A stretch of DNA of 64,000 nt from Virgibacillus dokdonensis (GCF_900166595.1 NZ_LT745763.1:3409333-3473332), one strand, 5' to 3'. Shown: positions 8,072-17,036, numbered from the stretch's first letter. Notes: generated by a model from the letters alone, not told the origin. Numbers and translations: made by a program.

Positions 8072-10060
8072 ATGATGAAGGAAGTAAAAGAAGGGGAATT
8101 ACTATGGGAACCAAGTTCAGAGAGAAAAGCAGCCGCAAAAATAAACAGCTACATGCAATGGCTACATGAACATAAAAATTTGTATTTTCAGGATTATCAC
8201 AGTTTATGGAATTGGTCTGTAAAAGAAATAAAAGTATTTTGGGAAAGTATTTGGGAGTATTTTGATTTGCAAGCAAAAAAAGACTATCAAACTGTGTTGT
8301 CTTCACATCATATGCCAGGAGCAAAATGGTTTCCTGAAGCGACTGTGAACTATACAGAGCATATTTTTCGAAATAGAGGGCATTCGGATCAACCAGCCAT
8401 CATCCATACCTCTGAACGTAGAAAAGTGTCTGAAATCTCTTGGCACAAACTGTATCAAGATACAATAGCAATACAACAAACATTTAAACGATTGGGCATT
8501 CAAAAAGGAGATCGCATCGTTGCTTATATACCAAATATTTACGAAGCTGTCGTTGCCTTTCTAGCTACTGCCAGTCTCGGAGCAGTATGGTCTAGTGCTT
8601 CTCCAGATTTCGGCACGCAAAGTGTTATTGATCGTTTTCAACAAATTGAACCGACGTTATTTTTAACGGTGGACGGTTACCAATATGGCGGGAAAACATT
8701 TGACAGAACAGAAGTAGCAGCAGAAATTCAATCCAGTCTGCCAACCTTAAAAGCGACGATTGCTATTTCCTATTTAGATGATCAGGCTACCTTTTCCTCA
8801 TTACAACATGTTGTGCATTGGGAAAAAGCAATCAATCAGGCAGTCAAAGGTGATATTGAATATACACATGTTGCGTTCAATGATCCTTTATGGGTACTCT
8901 TTTCTTCTGGAACGACTGGAAAACCAAAGCCTATCGTTCACAGCCAAGGCGGTATTTTATTAGAACATTTTAAAGCATTGACACTTCATGCTGACCTTGG
9001 AGAAAGTGACCGCTTTTTTTGGTTTACCACAACGGGTTGGATGATGTGGAACTTTCTAGTAGGCGGACTACTGACAGGAAGTACGATTATTTTATATGAC
9101 GGAAATCCTGCTTACCCTTCGAAAGAAAGATTATGGAAATTAGCGGAAGAAACGAAAATGACAGTGTTTGGAACAAGTGCAAGTTATATTACAGCTTGCA
9201 TGAAGGACGCTATAAAACCGTATCAACAATATGACTTGAGTCATTTAAAGAACATCAGCTCCACCGGATCTCCACTTCCACCTGAAGGTTTTCTATGGTG
9301 TTATGAAAATGTAAAAAAAGATTTGTGGATTGCTTCTGCCAGCGGTGGTACGGATGTATGTACGGCGTTTATTCTCGGCGTGCCTACTTTACCAGTCTAT
9401 GCTGGCGAATTGCAGTGCCGTGGCTTAGGGGCTAAAATTGAAGCTTTTGATGATAATGGTATGCCTCTTATTGAGGAAGTTGGTGAACTTGTCTTAACAG
9501 AACCTTTTCCTTCCATGCCAATCTATTTTTGGAATGATCCAGAAGGGGAACGTTTAAGAGAAAGCTATTTTGACATGTTCTCAGGTATATGGCGACATGG
9601 CGATTATTTAAAAATAACGGAACGAGACACGTGCGTCATCTATGGAAGATCAGATGCAACTATTAATCGCGGTGGCGTGCGTATTGGAACGAGTGAAATA
9701 TATCGAGCAGTTGATCGCATTCCAGACATTGAGGATAGTTTAATTGTAGATATTCCTAGTCCAGACAGTGATTCATTTGTTCCTTTATTCGTCGTTATGA
9801 AAGATGGATATCCATTAACAGATGACCTAAAACGGAAAATCAACCAACATATTCGCGCCCATTGCTCTCCACGCCACGTTCCTACTGCTATATATGAAGT
9901 ACCAGATTTACCAAGAACGTTAAACGGTAAAAAACTAGAGATTCCCGTAAAGAAGATTTTACAAGGAAAACCGATGGAACAAATTGTTAACAAAGGGTCT
10001 TTGCACAATGCAAGTGCATTGGATGCATTCTTTCAGTTTAAAGAAAAAATGAAGATTTAA
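8072..10060 (+). CDS. Acetoacetyl-CoA synthetase (acetoacetate-CoA ligase)
   Basis: This roughly 662-residue member of the acyl-adenylate family probably activates acetoacetate with ATP and CoA. The AMP-binding P-loop is SSGTTGKPKPIVHSQGG. Further signatures are FFWFTTTGWMMWNFLVGGLL, SASGGTDVCTAFILG and the C-terminal GVRIGTSEIYR and RTLNGKKLEIPVKK, the latter with the catalytic lysine. The SGGTDV/CRGLGA block separates this branch from acetyl-CoA synthetase. The start is ATG 8072 or 8075, directly behind AAGGAGGGG; the 75-base upstream extension of the frame is not coding. It could also act on related short 3-keto acids. It stands alone, convergent to panF. Confidence 0.9.
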   Translation: MMKEVKEGELLWEPSSERKAAAKINSYMQWLHEHKNLYFQDYHSLWNWSVKEIKVFWESIWEYFDLQAKKDYQTVLSSHHMPGAKWFPEATVNYTEHIFRNRGHSDQPAIIHTSERRKVSEISWHKLYQDTIAIQQTFKRLGIQKGDRIVAYIPNIYEAVVAFLATASLGAVWSSASPDFGTQSVIDRFQQIEPTLFLTVDGYQYGGKTFDRTEVAAEIQSSLPTLKATIAISYLDDQATFSSLQHVVHWEKAINQAVKGDIEYTHVAFNDPLWVLFSSGTTGKPKPIVHSQGGILLEHFKALTLHADLGESDRFFWFTTTGWMMWNFLVGGLLTGSTIILYDGNPAYPSKERLWKLAEETKMTVFGTSASYITACMKDAIKPYQQYDLSHLKNISSTGSPLPPEGFLWCYENVKKDLWIASASGGTDVCTAFILGVPTLPVYAGELQCRGLGAKIEAFDDNGMPLIEEVGELVLTEPFPSMPIYFWNDPEGERLRESYFDMFSGIWRHGDYLKITERDTCVIYGRSDATINRGGVRIGTSEIYRAVDRIPDIEDSLIVDIPSPDSDSFVPLFVVMKDGYPLTDDLKRKINQHIRAHCSPRHVPTAIYEVPDLPRTLNGKKLEIPVKKILQGKPMEQIVNKGSLHNASALDAFFQFKEKMKI

Positions 10061-10066
10061 ACATAG

Positions 10067-10161
10067 AAGCCCCCTTATCTATTTGAAAAACTTGACTTGT
10101 CTTCAAGTTTGTGGCGAAGCCTTTGTTTTTCTTATACTATAAACCATAAAATAAGGGGGCT
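10067..10161. terminator. Bidirectional terminator stem carrying a repeat A copy in its loop
   Basis: AAGCCCCCTTAT (10067-10078) and ATAAGGGGGCT (10151-10161) are perfectly complementary over 11 bases. They lie exactly between two convergent genes, where a terminator is expected. The 72 bases between them are almost wholly a copy of repeat A. The simplest reading is a former short-loop terminator enlarged by an insertion. Whether it still terminates is unknown. Confidence 0.6.
10082..10150 (+). repeat. Repeat family A, copy 5 (inside terminator loop)
   Basis: The copy runs from TTTGAAAAACTTGA to CTTATACTATAAACC. The left hairpin is AAACTTGA/TCAAGTTT, which keeps pairing although both arms differ from the ACTTGGC/GCCAAGT form. 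The far right CTATAGTGTAA end is absent. Confidence 0.75.
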
Positions 10162-10211
10162 AATTCTTGATAGCCACTTGCAAGGGATTAACACGCGAAT
10201 CTAACTAGCAA

Positions 10212-11654
10212 TTATAACACACGCATCCTCGCTGTTTGCTTTTGCGTAAGTAAGCTAACCACGACATAAACAAAGAAAGAAACGACGACTGGCATAACAA
10301 CCGAATGGAGACCGAACGGCTGTGGAAAGAATAGATCAGAGATGATATACAATCCTACGCCAGTAACCATGGATGCAAGCGCGCCATATTTATTGCCTTT
10401 TTGCCAATACAATCCAAGCACAATCGGCCAAATAAATGCTGCCTCCAAGCCACCAAAAGCAAATAGATTTAACCAAATAATTAGGTCAGGCGGGTTTAAA
10501 GCCATCAAGTAGATAATTACACCAAGTAAAGCCGTAATCCCTATGCTTAAACGTTTAATCGTCTGTTGAGAGGCATCTGGCTTCACATAGTTTAAGTACA
10601 CATCCTTCACGATCGTTGAGCTTACTAGAAGTAATAACGAATCTACCGTTGACATAATCGCTGCCATAGGGGCAGCAAGTACAATTCCTGCCAACCAATT
10701 TGGCATCACTTCTAAAGCAATTAATGGCATCACCTTATCACCAACTTCAATGCCTGGTAAGATAGGCCTAGCAAAAACACCGATTAAATGCATATTAAGC
10801 ATAATAAACCCTACTACAACGGTACCAATAATAATTGCACGATGCATCGATCGAGCGTTTTTGTAAGACATAGCTCGTACAGCAATTTGTGGTAAAGCAA
10901 CCACACCTACACCAACTAGAATCCAAAATGAGGATACATAAGTAGGTGTTAATTGCCCTTCGGAACCATAAGGGGTAATTAGATTCGGGTTTTCAGCAGT
11001 TAAATCAGCAATAAGTGCTGGGACTCCACCACCTGCGATAATAACTGCAATGAGCAAAATAAGTGTACCACCAAACATGATACTTCCTTGGATCGCATCT
11101 GTTAATGCTACAGCTCGAAATCCGCCAACCGTAACATAAATTAATACAGCTACAGCAAAAATGAATAATGCACTCATATAGTCAATTCCAATAAGCGATT
11201 CAATTAATCTTGCACCGCCAATCCATTGCGCAGCCATAGCTGAAAATAAGAAAATAATAATACTAAGTGCCGAGAAAATAACGACCCACTTAGATTGATA
11301 GCGTGCCTTTAAGAAATCCACCATCGTTAAAGCTTTATACTTTCTAGTAACAACAGCAAATTTCTTTCCCAAAATCATTAAAACAAAGTAACCAGTTGCT
11401 ACTTGCGACATGGCGAGTAACACCCAACCAAGCCCTTCATTATAAGCTGTTCCAGGTCCACCAATAAAACTGCTTGCACTCCCATACGTTGCGGTCATTG
11501 TCATAGCGAGCACGAATCCCCCGAGACTTCTGCCACCTAAAAAGTAATCCTGTGCAAAATTAGTAGATGACTTTAAGTAGCCGCCTGCCCATATTCCTGC
11601 TCCAAAAATAATAATAAGTATTGCAATTAGCGGTATGAGTGATTCCCAATTCAT
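10212..11654 (-). CDS. panF: Sodium/pantothenate symporter PanF (solute:sodium symporter family)
   Basis: This 480-residue protein has about thirteen membrane segments. The family motif is clear in DYFLGGRSLGGFVLAMTMTATYGSASSFIGGPG (N-terminal) and the GGFRAVALTDAIQG segment about residue 185. The assignment to pantothenate rather than proline is supported by the overlapping YhdT gene, which accompanies panF in many bacteria, and by the ALTMVDFLKARY segment. The two genes overlap by four bases (ATGA). It imports pantothenate with Na+ for CoA synthesis. The neighbouring acetoacetyl-CoA synthetase uses CoA, but co-regulation is not shown. Confidence 0.85.
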   Translation of the reverse strand: MNWESLIPLIAILIIIFGAGIWAGGYLKSSTNFAQDYFLGGRSLGGFVLAMTMTATYGSASSFIGGPGTAYNEGLGWVLLAMSQVATGYFVLMILGKKFAVVTRKYKALTMVDFLKARYQSKWVVIFSALSIIIFLFSAMAAQWIGGARLIESLIGIDYMSALFIFAVAVLIYVTVGGFRAVALTDAIQGSIMFGGTLILLIAVIIAGGGVPALIADLTAENPNLITPYGSEGQLTPTYVSSFWILVGVGVVALPQIAVRAMSYKNARSMHRAIIIGTVVVGFIMLNMHLIGVFARPILPGIEVGDKVMPLIALEVMPNWLAGIVLAAPMAAIMSTVDSLLLLVSSTIVKDVYLNYVKPDASQQTIKRLSIGITALLGVIIYLMALNPPDLIIWLNLFAFGGLEAAFIWPIVLGLYWQKGNKYGALASMVTGVGLYIISDLFFPQPFGLHSVVMPVVVSFFVYVVVSLLTQKQTARMRVL

Positions 11655-11914
11655 TCTTCTTCCATCTCCTCATCAAATGGAATGGCTACGAAATATTTCT
11701 TTACAATGACTGTTACAAGCACAGCCATAACAATAAATCCAAGGATACAGCTATAGAAGAACCATGCAGGGAAGCCGAGAATATATGTATATTGATCAGG
11801 TTCTTTCTTACCCAAGCCATAAGCGAAAGCGAACCACCATGTAAAATTAAAAATAACCAAACCTACGCCTATCCATGCTTCTCGATTGGCGATTTTTTCA
11901 TGCTGCTTCTTCAA
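11651..11914 (-). CDS. yhdT: YhdT family small membrane protein (DUF997)
   Basis: The protein has 87 residues from the TTG at 11914; the GTG at 11923 is too close to the AAGGAG site to be preferred. Two membrane helices (about residues 15-35 and 48-70) are separated by a loop with YILGFPAWFFYSC. The layout and its place directly before panF match YhdT of enterobacteria, a conserved companion of the pantothenate symporter. Its role in transport is not established. Translation is coupled to panF through an ATGA overlap. Confidence 0.8.
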   Translation of the reverse strand: MKKQHEKIANREAWIGVGLVIFNFTWWFAFAYGLGKKEPDQYTYILGFPAWFFYSCILGFIVMAVLVTVIVKKYFVAIPFDEEMEEE

Positions 11915-12164
11915 AAACTTCACTCCTTATACGTTTCTACAATTTTCATTAACAATAATATATCGTAATTATTTCATGAATGTAAAGAATGGAAAAGATA
12001 GATGTCTTAGAAACGTGTTTTTAATAATAGACAGTTTAAAGTTCCGATTTATTATCATTTTTAATCCCTTTCCGTTTATTACATTTTATACTTCTTTACA
12101 GACAATTTGCTAGCCATATTTACTATTTTCCAGTGGACTGTTCATTTCTACTCATACCTAAGAA

Positions 12165-12189
12165 GGCCACAGTGCAAATCACTGTGGCC
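12165..12189. other. Isolated perfect 10-bp hairpin
   Basis: GGCCACAGTG-caaat-CACTGTGGCC is a perfect stem in the gap between yhdT and the MFS gene. No clear T-run follows on either strand, so I do not call it a terminator. The rest of the gap (11915-12300) shows nothing I can support. Confidence 0.5.
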
Positions 12190-12300
12190 AATGAAATTAG
12201 ATTCTTCCCATCTCTATAAAGCTTTGTCTACTAAAAAAATTAACCTTTACCAAATTGCTTATATATCTAATCGCTATCGTCTTTCCTACAAGCCCTACAT

Positions 12301-13719
12301 TTATCCTATTTTCTTCGATATACGAAACGTACTAACAAGCGCAATCATTGTAATAACAGTTAGTGCAAAAAAAACATCAGAATAATGAGGCACATGTGAA
12401 TCATAAATAGGATTAATGGCATTCTCCCCTTTACGACGTAAGGCTAAGAAAGTACCCATCAACGCTGAACCTACACCTGTACCTAAGAATAAAGCGCCTT
12501 GGAATAATCCCATTCCTACTCCTACCTGTTCCTTGTTCAATGTAGATACGGCAAAGTTATTCGCAGGAGAATTTATAAGCGCATAAGCAATCCCACTTCC
12601 TAGCACGCCCATCGATAACGTGATAGGAGACCCTCCTGAAAAAGTGGAGAGAAAGAACGTAGAGCCACCCATACATAGCAGACCAGCTATTAAGAGAAAT
12701 TCATGTTTTATACGGTCAGATAATCTTCCTATAATTGGTGATAAAATGGCAACAGCTGCTCCTCCTGGTAACAGGAGCATTCCAGCCTCACCGGGTGAAA
12801 ATCCATTTACTTCCACAACTAACAGGGGAATAAATACAAGAATAGGAAAATAAGCAAACATGGATAAAAAAATGATGAGCACAGAACGAACATACGCACG
12901 ATTTTTTAACAAGATTGGTGGAATAAATGGATTACTAGCAGTCCTTATTCGTATGGTTAAAATAACTAAAGCGACGAACGATACACCTAAACATACCATG
13001 GTTAAATAGGAAGTTAAACCTTGATTTTCAGATAAAGTAATCCCTAGCAAAAAGAAACCTATCATTAGACCTAGAGAAATACCACCTATGACATCAAATG
13101 TTTTGTTTTTTTCACTCTCTAAAGGATAGATTTTTTGCATGGAAATTTGTGCACTTATTGCAATAAGTATCCCTAAAGTAAATGTTATCCAAAATAAAGC
13201 TTTCCAACCTAGCCATTGTCCGACGAGTCCTCCAAAAATCGGACCACCGGCAGTTCCGATGCCAATGCTGCCAGCAACAATTCCTAAAACGATACCACGT
13301 TGACCTGGTGGGTACACTCTAGAAATAACGATAATAGAAACAACGGACACAGAAGCCATTCCAGCACCTTGAATCATTCTTCCAATTACTAACATGTTTA
13401 GCTCCGTCGCAAGAGCAGCAATAAGATTACCTAATGTTAAAATTAAAACACCAATAGTAAACAACTTTCTTGCCTCTACAAAATCGGCAATACGTCCATA
13501 AAAAGGAATGGCTATTGCCAAAACAAGTGCAACACCACCAACTATCCAACTCGTTTGAGCTTCAGATGCCCCTAAGTCATTGCCAATCAAACCTAATACA
13601 GGCGTAACCATATCGACAGTAACTCCAGATAATAACACAGAGAATGCTAAAGTCAGGATTAACAAAACATTTTTTCCGTGTTTTTGCGCGCTTTGATTAT
13701 GATTCAATTGTTCATTCAT
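12301..13719 (-). CDS. MFS drug efflux transporter, 14-helix type (Tet(L)/QacA-like)
   Basis: This 472-residue major facilitator protein has about fourteen membrane segments. It carries motif A (GRIADFVEARKLF), the motif C-like glycine-rich run IVAGSIGIGTAGGPIFGGLVG characteristic of antiporters, and GRMIQGAGMASVSVVSI. Its layout is closest to Tet(L)/Tet(K)-type and related multidrug proton antiporters. The substrate cannot be told, and it should not be read as proof of tetracycline resistance. Its 5' leader holds a putative nine-codon leader peptide and a hairpin that covers the ribosome binding site, which suggests induction by slowed ribosomes. It appears monocistronic. Confidence 0.85.
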   Translation of the reverse strand: MNEQLNHNQSAQKHGKNVLLILTLAFSVLLSGVTVDMVTPVLGLIGNDLGASEAQTSWIVGGVALVLAIAIPFYGRIADFVEARKLFTIGVLILTLGNLIAALATELNMLVIGRMIQGAGMASVSVVSIIVISRVYPPGQRGIVLGIVAGSIGIGTAGGPIFGGLVGQWLGWKALFWITFTLGILIAISAQISMQKIYPLESEKNKTFDVIGGISLGLMIGFFLLGITLSENQGLTSYLTMVCLGVSFVALVILTIRIRTASNPFIPPILLKNRAYVRSVLIIFLSMFAYFPILVFIPLLVVEVNGFSPGEAGMLLLPGGAAVAILSPIIGRLSDRIKHEFLLIAGLLCMGGSTFFLSTFSGGSPITLSMGVLGSGIAYALINSPANNFAVSTLNKEQVGVGMGLFQGALFLGTGVGSALMGTFLALRRKGENAINPIYDSHVPHYSDVFFALTVITMIALVSTFRISKKIG

Positions 13720-13724
13720 TATTT

Positions 13725-13762
13725 TTCCTCCTAAATAGTGTAATTTACAATTTTAGGAGGAA
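13725..13762 (-). promoter_or_regulatory. RBS-sequestering hairpin (putative translational attenuator)
   Basis: On the minus strand TTCCTCCTAAA (13762-13752) pairs perfectly with TTTAGGAGGAA (13735-13725) across a 16-base loop. The second arm contains the AGGAGG site of the efflux gene, seven bases before its ATG. The paired form should block translation. The leader peptide frame ends inside the first arm. Confidence 0.7.
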
Positions 13763-13782
13763 TTTTCTATTGTTTTAACCAC
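13753..13782 (-). CDS. Putative nine-codon leader peptide
   Basis: A GTG at 13782 follows CAGGAG at the ideal distance of eight bases and encodes MVKTIENSS, then TAA. The last codons, TCC TCC TAA, are the left arm of the hairpin that hides the efflux gene's ribosome binding site. A ribosome stalled early in this frame would leave the hairpin intact, while one held near its end would open it. The arrangement mirrors attenuators of cat, erm and tet(L) genes. This is inference from layout only. Confidence 0.5.
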   Translation of the reverse strand: MVKTIENSS

Positions 13783-13801
13783 TTCTAACACTCCTGAGAT
13801 G

Positions 13802-13829
13802 ACAATATAAGTACTTCGCTCTTTTTCAA
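13802..13829 (-). promoter_or_regulatory. Likely sigma-A promoter of the efflux gene
   Basis: Minus strand TTGAAA (13829-13824), a 16-base spacer and TATTGT (13807-13802). The transcript would start just before the leader peptide ribosome binding site, giving a very short leader that contains only the attenuator. Confidence 0.45.
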
Positions 13830-13910
13830 ACTAAAGCTATCATACCATAAAAAAAATCCAAAAAACAAAGCGTTGATTTATATGTTTCTTATATTGCAAA
13901 ATATGAAAAA

Positions 13911-13941
13911 GGAATGATGTAAAGTATCTTTACATCATTCC
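13911..13941 (-). terminator. Terminator of the DUF4870 gene
   Basis: GGAATGATGTAAAG and CTTTACATCATTCC are perfect 14-base arms with a three-base loop. On the minus strand the stem is followed by TTTTTC. It lies 40 bases beyond the DUF4870 gene stop. Confidence 0.85.
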
Positions 13942-13980
13942 CATTATTTTCCAGTGAAACACCAAGCCATTCTTCTTTGT

Positions 13981-14286
13981 CTAAACTCTAGAACTTCCTT
14001 GCAAAACTTTAACCCCTTTAACTAAATTGAGAATAAAATAATATGCATTTATAACCACTACTGTTGCTATCGCTAAGGTTGTCACATTTTCATTTAAGTT
14101 ACTTATCAAAAGAGCAATGAATGCTCCAATAACCGTTATCGCAGGAATTAAATGTATAAATAAAGCACTTTTAGCATGGTTTTTAATACCTTTATCTGAT
14201 AAGAAATAAACAACAATGGGAAAAATAAACGGAGCAAAAAATACGCTAAAATAACAAAGTGAAGATAAGATATGTTCGGATTTCAT
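13981..14286 (-). CDS. DUF4870-type (Tic20-like) membrane protein
   Basis: This 101-residue protein has three to four membrane helices, starting MKSEHILSSLCYFSVFFAPFIFP. The motif HAKSALFIHLIPAI about residue 36 and the late FILNLVKGVKVLQG are typical of DUF4870 proteins, which resemble the Tic20 fold; their function is unknown. The second ATG (14286) is chosen because GAGGTG lies eight bases before it, while the first ATG (14292) is only two bases away. It is monocistronic with its own terminator. Confidence 0.75.
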   Translation of the reverse strand: MKSEHILSSLCYFSVFFAPFIFPIVVYFLSDKGIKNHAKSALFIHLIPAITVIGAFIALLISNLNENVTTLAIATVVVINAYYFILNLVKGVKVLQGSSRV

Positions 14287-14518
14287 TGTCATTTCACCTC
14301 ATCGATTGATTTGATAAATTTATATTACCATAAAAACAGGCAAAATTATCTTACAATGTCGAAAGATTGATATAACATTTCATCTACCTTTAACACATTT
14401 CCATTATGATGAAGGAGATGTTTTTTTGTTTTAAAGAGAAATCTCACACGATATTTTAGAACATCATTTTCATTGGGGCATAACCTATTATAGTTATGTA
14501 AATATGGAGGGATATAAT

Positions 14519-15022
14519 ATGGTAAAAGAAGAAGTTCAGCAACTATTGAATCAACTCATTCAGATTGAGCATATATCAACAACTTTGTATTTAGCTATGT
14601 CAGCCTATTTAGATCGTAAAAATTACACTGGTATGGCAAGGTGGTTACGGTTGCAATCGGAAGAAGAGAGAACACATATGCTAACTTTAATTGATTATTT
14701 AACTGGAAAAGACGGCATTGTTAAGCTAAGTGATGTTCCTCAACAACCAAGTGATTTCGGAACGCCACTTGAAACTTTTGAAAGCGTTCTTGAACATGAG
14801 CAATATGTAACAAACGCTTATCGACAGGCTTATGATTATATAACACAAGTGGATCCACAAACAACTGTTATCGTTCTAGAGTTTTTAAGGGAACAAATTG
14901 ATGAAGAAGCGCAAGCATTAACGATTGTAGAACGATTGAAATTGGCAAACAATAATCCATCAGCATTATTACTTATGGATCAAGAATTAGGTCAAAGACA
15001 AAATGCAGGAGGTACTGCATAA
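14519..15022 (+). CDS. Ferritin (iron storage, FtnA type)
   Basis: This 167-residue four-helix protein has ferroxidase-site residues in the usual places: Glu17 (QIEHISTTLYLAMSAYLD), the SEEERTHM segment with Glu50 and His53, and FLREQIDEEAQ with the later glutamates. It lacks heme-binding methionine patterns of bacterioferritin, so the non-heme class is preferred. It oxidises Fe(II) and stores Fe(III) in the cytoplasm. The ATG at 14519 follows GGAGG; an earlier in-frame ATG overlaps that site. It is convergent with dtpT, and a shared hairpin separates them. No Fur box was recognised. Confidence 0.9.
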   Translation: MVKEEVQQLLNQLIQIEHISTTLYLAMSAYLDRKNYTGMARWLRLQSEEERTHMLTLIDYLTGKDGIVKLSDVPQQPSDFGTPLETFESVLEHEQYVTNAYRQAYDYITQVDPQTTVIVLEFLREQIDEEAQALTIVERLKLANNNPSALLLMDQELGQRQNAGGTA

Positions 15023-15090
15023 TTGTAAACCAGTCGTATCATATCGGACTCGCGCACTCCAAATTGGGTTGATCTGTGCAGAATAAATGT

Positions 15091-15132
15091 CACCTGTCTC
15101 ATTATAGATAAAATATCTTCATGAGACAGGTG
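15091..15132. terminator. Bidirectional terminator between ferritin and peptide transporter
   Basis: CACCTGTCTCAT (15091-15102) and ATGAGACAGGTG (15121-15132) pair perfectly over 12 bases with an A/T-rich loop, between two convergent genes. Confidence 0.8.
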
Positions 15133-15138
15133 TAAATC

Positions 15139-16632
15139 TTAACGAATCCCTCTCATAAACTGTTGAATTTTTGGTGACATTAAAAGTAAAATTACTCCTA
15201 ACAAAATTGCAGCCCCGCCAATAACACCAAAATAAATAATTTCTGTAGCTGGCTGATAAAGTTTCACAATTTGCGCATTAATTGCTTGAGCAGAAGCGTT
15301 TGATAAAAACCACAGACTCATTGTTTGGGCTGAAAATGCAACTGGTGCAAGCTTGGTAGTTGCCGATAAACCGACAGGCGATAAACATAGTTCACCAATA
15401 ACAACGAGTAAAAAGCTAAGCACTAGCCAGATGGGATTCACTAACGTTTCCGTTCCATTAATAGCTGCTGGAATAATCATGACTAAGAAAGATAGCCCAG
15501 CAAAAAACAGACCGAGAGAAAACTTTTTAGAAGTGGATGGCTGTCGTTCGCCCATCTTAATCCATAATCCCGCAAATACAGGCGCCAAAACAACAATAAA
15601 TAATGGGTTTAACGATTGAAACCACGATGAGTGTAGCTCTATACCTAGAAATTCCAATTGTGTCCGTTTGTCTGCATATTCTGCTAGAATGATAGATCCT
15701 TGCTCCTGTATTGCCCAAAACATGATCGCGGCAATGAATAAAGGAATATAAGCAAGCAGACGTGATTTTTCATCTTCATTTGTTTTAGGGCTACGATACA
15801 TGACAATAAAGTATATGGTAGGAATAAGAATTCCGAGTATGCTTACAAGGTAAGTAAATCGGTTAATTGTTAATATGCCTGTCGATATAGTAACAAAACC
15901 TAATATAATAATAAAGATAACTCCAATAGTCATTTGTCCAAACACTTTTTTCTTTTCATCTTTAGCGAGTGGATTAGGTACATACGTTCCGGCTAAACCG
16001 AGGTATTTCTTTTTTGTAATTACAAAAACAATGAGACCTAATAACATACCTATTGCTGCTACACCGAAGCCTAAATGAAAATTGTATTCTTGGCCTAATG
16101 TACCAACAATTAAAGGTGCAATTAACGCCCCCATATTTATACCCATATAAAAAATACTAAATGCTGAGTCGCGTCTTACATCCGATAAGCGGTAAAGATC
16201 ACCAACTACACTAGAGACGTTCGGCTTCAACAAGCCTGTACCCATAATAATTAAAAACATAGATAAAAATAATCCTGTTACCCCAGCAGGTAACGCTAAT
16301 ACAATGTGACCAACCATAATTAATACGCCACCATAAAACACCGTTTGCTGTGTTCCTAGTAGCCTATCAGCAATCCATCCTCCGATAATTCCTGACATAT
16401 ACACAAGTGATCCGTAAATTGCCATAATGGATTTAGCAGTATCATCAGCGATACCTAATCCACCACTTGCAATCTCGGTATACATGTAATAAAGTAACAG
16501 CGCGCGCATTCCATAATAGGAAAAACGTTCCCAAAATTCGGTGAAGAAAAGTGTAAACAAACCTTTTGGATGACCAAAAAACCCCGTCTGGGGGACACTA
16601 TTTACAATTTCTTCTTTACTATGTGCTGACAT
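15139..16632 (-). CDS. dtpT: Di-/tripeptide:proton symporter (POT/PTR family, DtpT)
   Basis: This 497-residue protein has about fourteen membrane segments. The POT signature ExxERFxYYG is present as EFWERFSYYGMRALLLYYMY (about residues 32-50). The second family block is GTGLLKPNVSSVVGDLY, followed by the FYMGINMGALIAPLIVG segment (about 140-180), and a late EQGSIILAEYAD segment carries the substrate-region glutamate. It imports di- and tripeptides with protons. The start ATG follows AAGGAG. It is monocistronic. Together with the Opp/Dpp operon at 36-43 kb it points to a peptide-using lifestyle. Confidence 0.92.
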   Translation of the reverse strand: MSAHSKEEIVNSVPQTGFFGHPKGLFTLFFTEFWERFSYYGMRALLLYYMYTEIASGGLGIADDTAKSIMAIYGSLVYMSGIIGGWIADRLLGTQQTVFYGGVLIMVGHIVLALPAGVTGLFLSMFLIIMGTGLLKPNVSSVVGDLYRLSDVRRDSAFSIFYMGINMGALIAPLIVGTLGQEYNFHLGFGVAAIGMLLGLIVFVITKKKYLGLAGTYVPNPLAKDEKKKVFGQMTIGVIFIIILGFVTISTGILTINRFTYLVSILGILIPTIYFIVMYRSPKTNEDEKSRLLAYIPLFIAAIMFWAIQEQGSIILAEYADKRTQLEFLGIELHSSWFQSLNPLFIVVLAPVFAGLWIKMGERQPSTSKKFSLGLFFAGLSFLVMIIPAAINGTETLVNPIWLVLSFLLVVIGELCLSPVGLSATTKLAPVAFSAQTMSLWFLSNASAQAINAQIVKLYQPATEIIYFGVIGGAAILLGVILLLMSPKIQQFMRGIR

Positions 16633-16910
16633 GATTCAAACTCCTTCAGAATAGACTGATAATTTTTCTTCAAGATGTTTTTATGGTACTCCTCACATTT
16701 TTAAACGTCAAATGGCGAAAAATTATGATATTTAAAGTGAAGTTGTTTCATATCTTCATTTGTAAAAAGCTTGTCTATCTTTGTTTTGACAATTATTCAG
16801 AGAGTTTCAAGAAAGCTCCTCCATTCGCTTAGATATCACTTTTCTGTATACATATCGTTCACCAATTCGTCATTTATAAATATTTTGTCAGTATTTCTTG
16901 ATTTATACAC

Positions 16911-16939
16911 TTGAAATAATATACGCAATTATTTATAAT
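16911..16939 (+). promoter_or_regulatory. Promoter of tRNA-Ala
   Basis: TTGAAA (16911-16916), a 17-base spacer and TATAAT (16934-16939), 20 bases before the tRNA. The rest of the gap 16633-16910 holds nothing I recognise apart from the dtpT upstream region. Confidence 0.75.
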
Positions 16940-16958
16940 AAGATTTGTGTCTATACTG

Positions 16959-17031
16959 GGGGTCATAGCTCAGCTGGGAGAGCGCTACGCTGGCAGCGTA
17001 GAGGTCAGGGGTTCGATCCCCCTTGACTCCA
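16959..17031 (+). tRNA. tRNA-Ala (GGC anticodon)
   Basis: The 73-base cloverleaf is complete. The acceptor arms are GGGGTCA and TGACTCC, the D arm is GCTC-AGCTGGGA-GAGC, the anticodon stem is CTACG/CGTAG around CTGGCAG (anticodon GGC, alanine), and the T arm is AGGGG-TTCGATC-CCCCT. The discriminator is A and CCA is not encoded. It is a lone tRNA with its own promoter and terminator. Confidence 0.95.
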
Positions 17032-17036
17032 TTAAT

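Noticed and set aside
12165..12189. Rho-independent terminator
   Set aside because: The stem is perfect but there is no T-run on either strand.
12301..13719. Tetracycline resistance gene
   Set aside because: Layout resembles Tet(L)-type pumps but the sequence is clearly divergent; substrate cannot be assigned.
16959..17031. tRNA as a proven attachment site
   Set aside because: No duplicate of the tRNA 3' end and no integrase gene were seen in the window.
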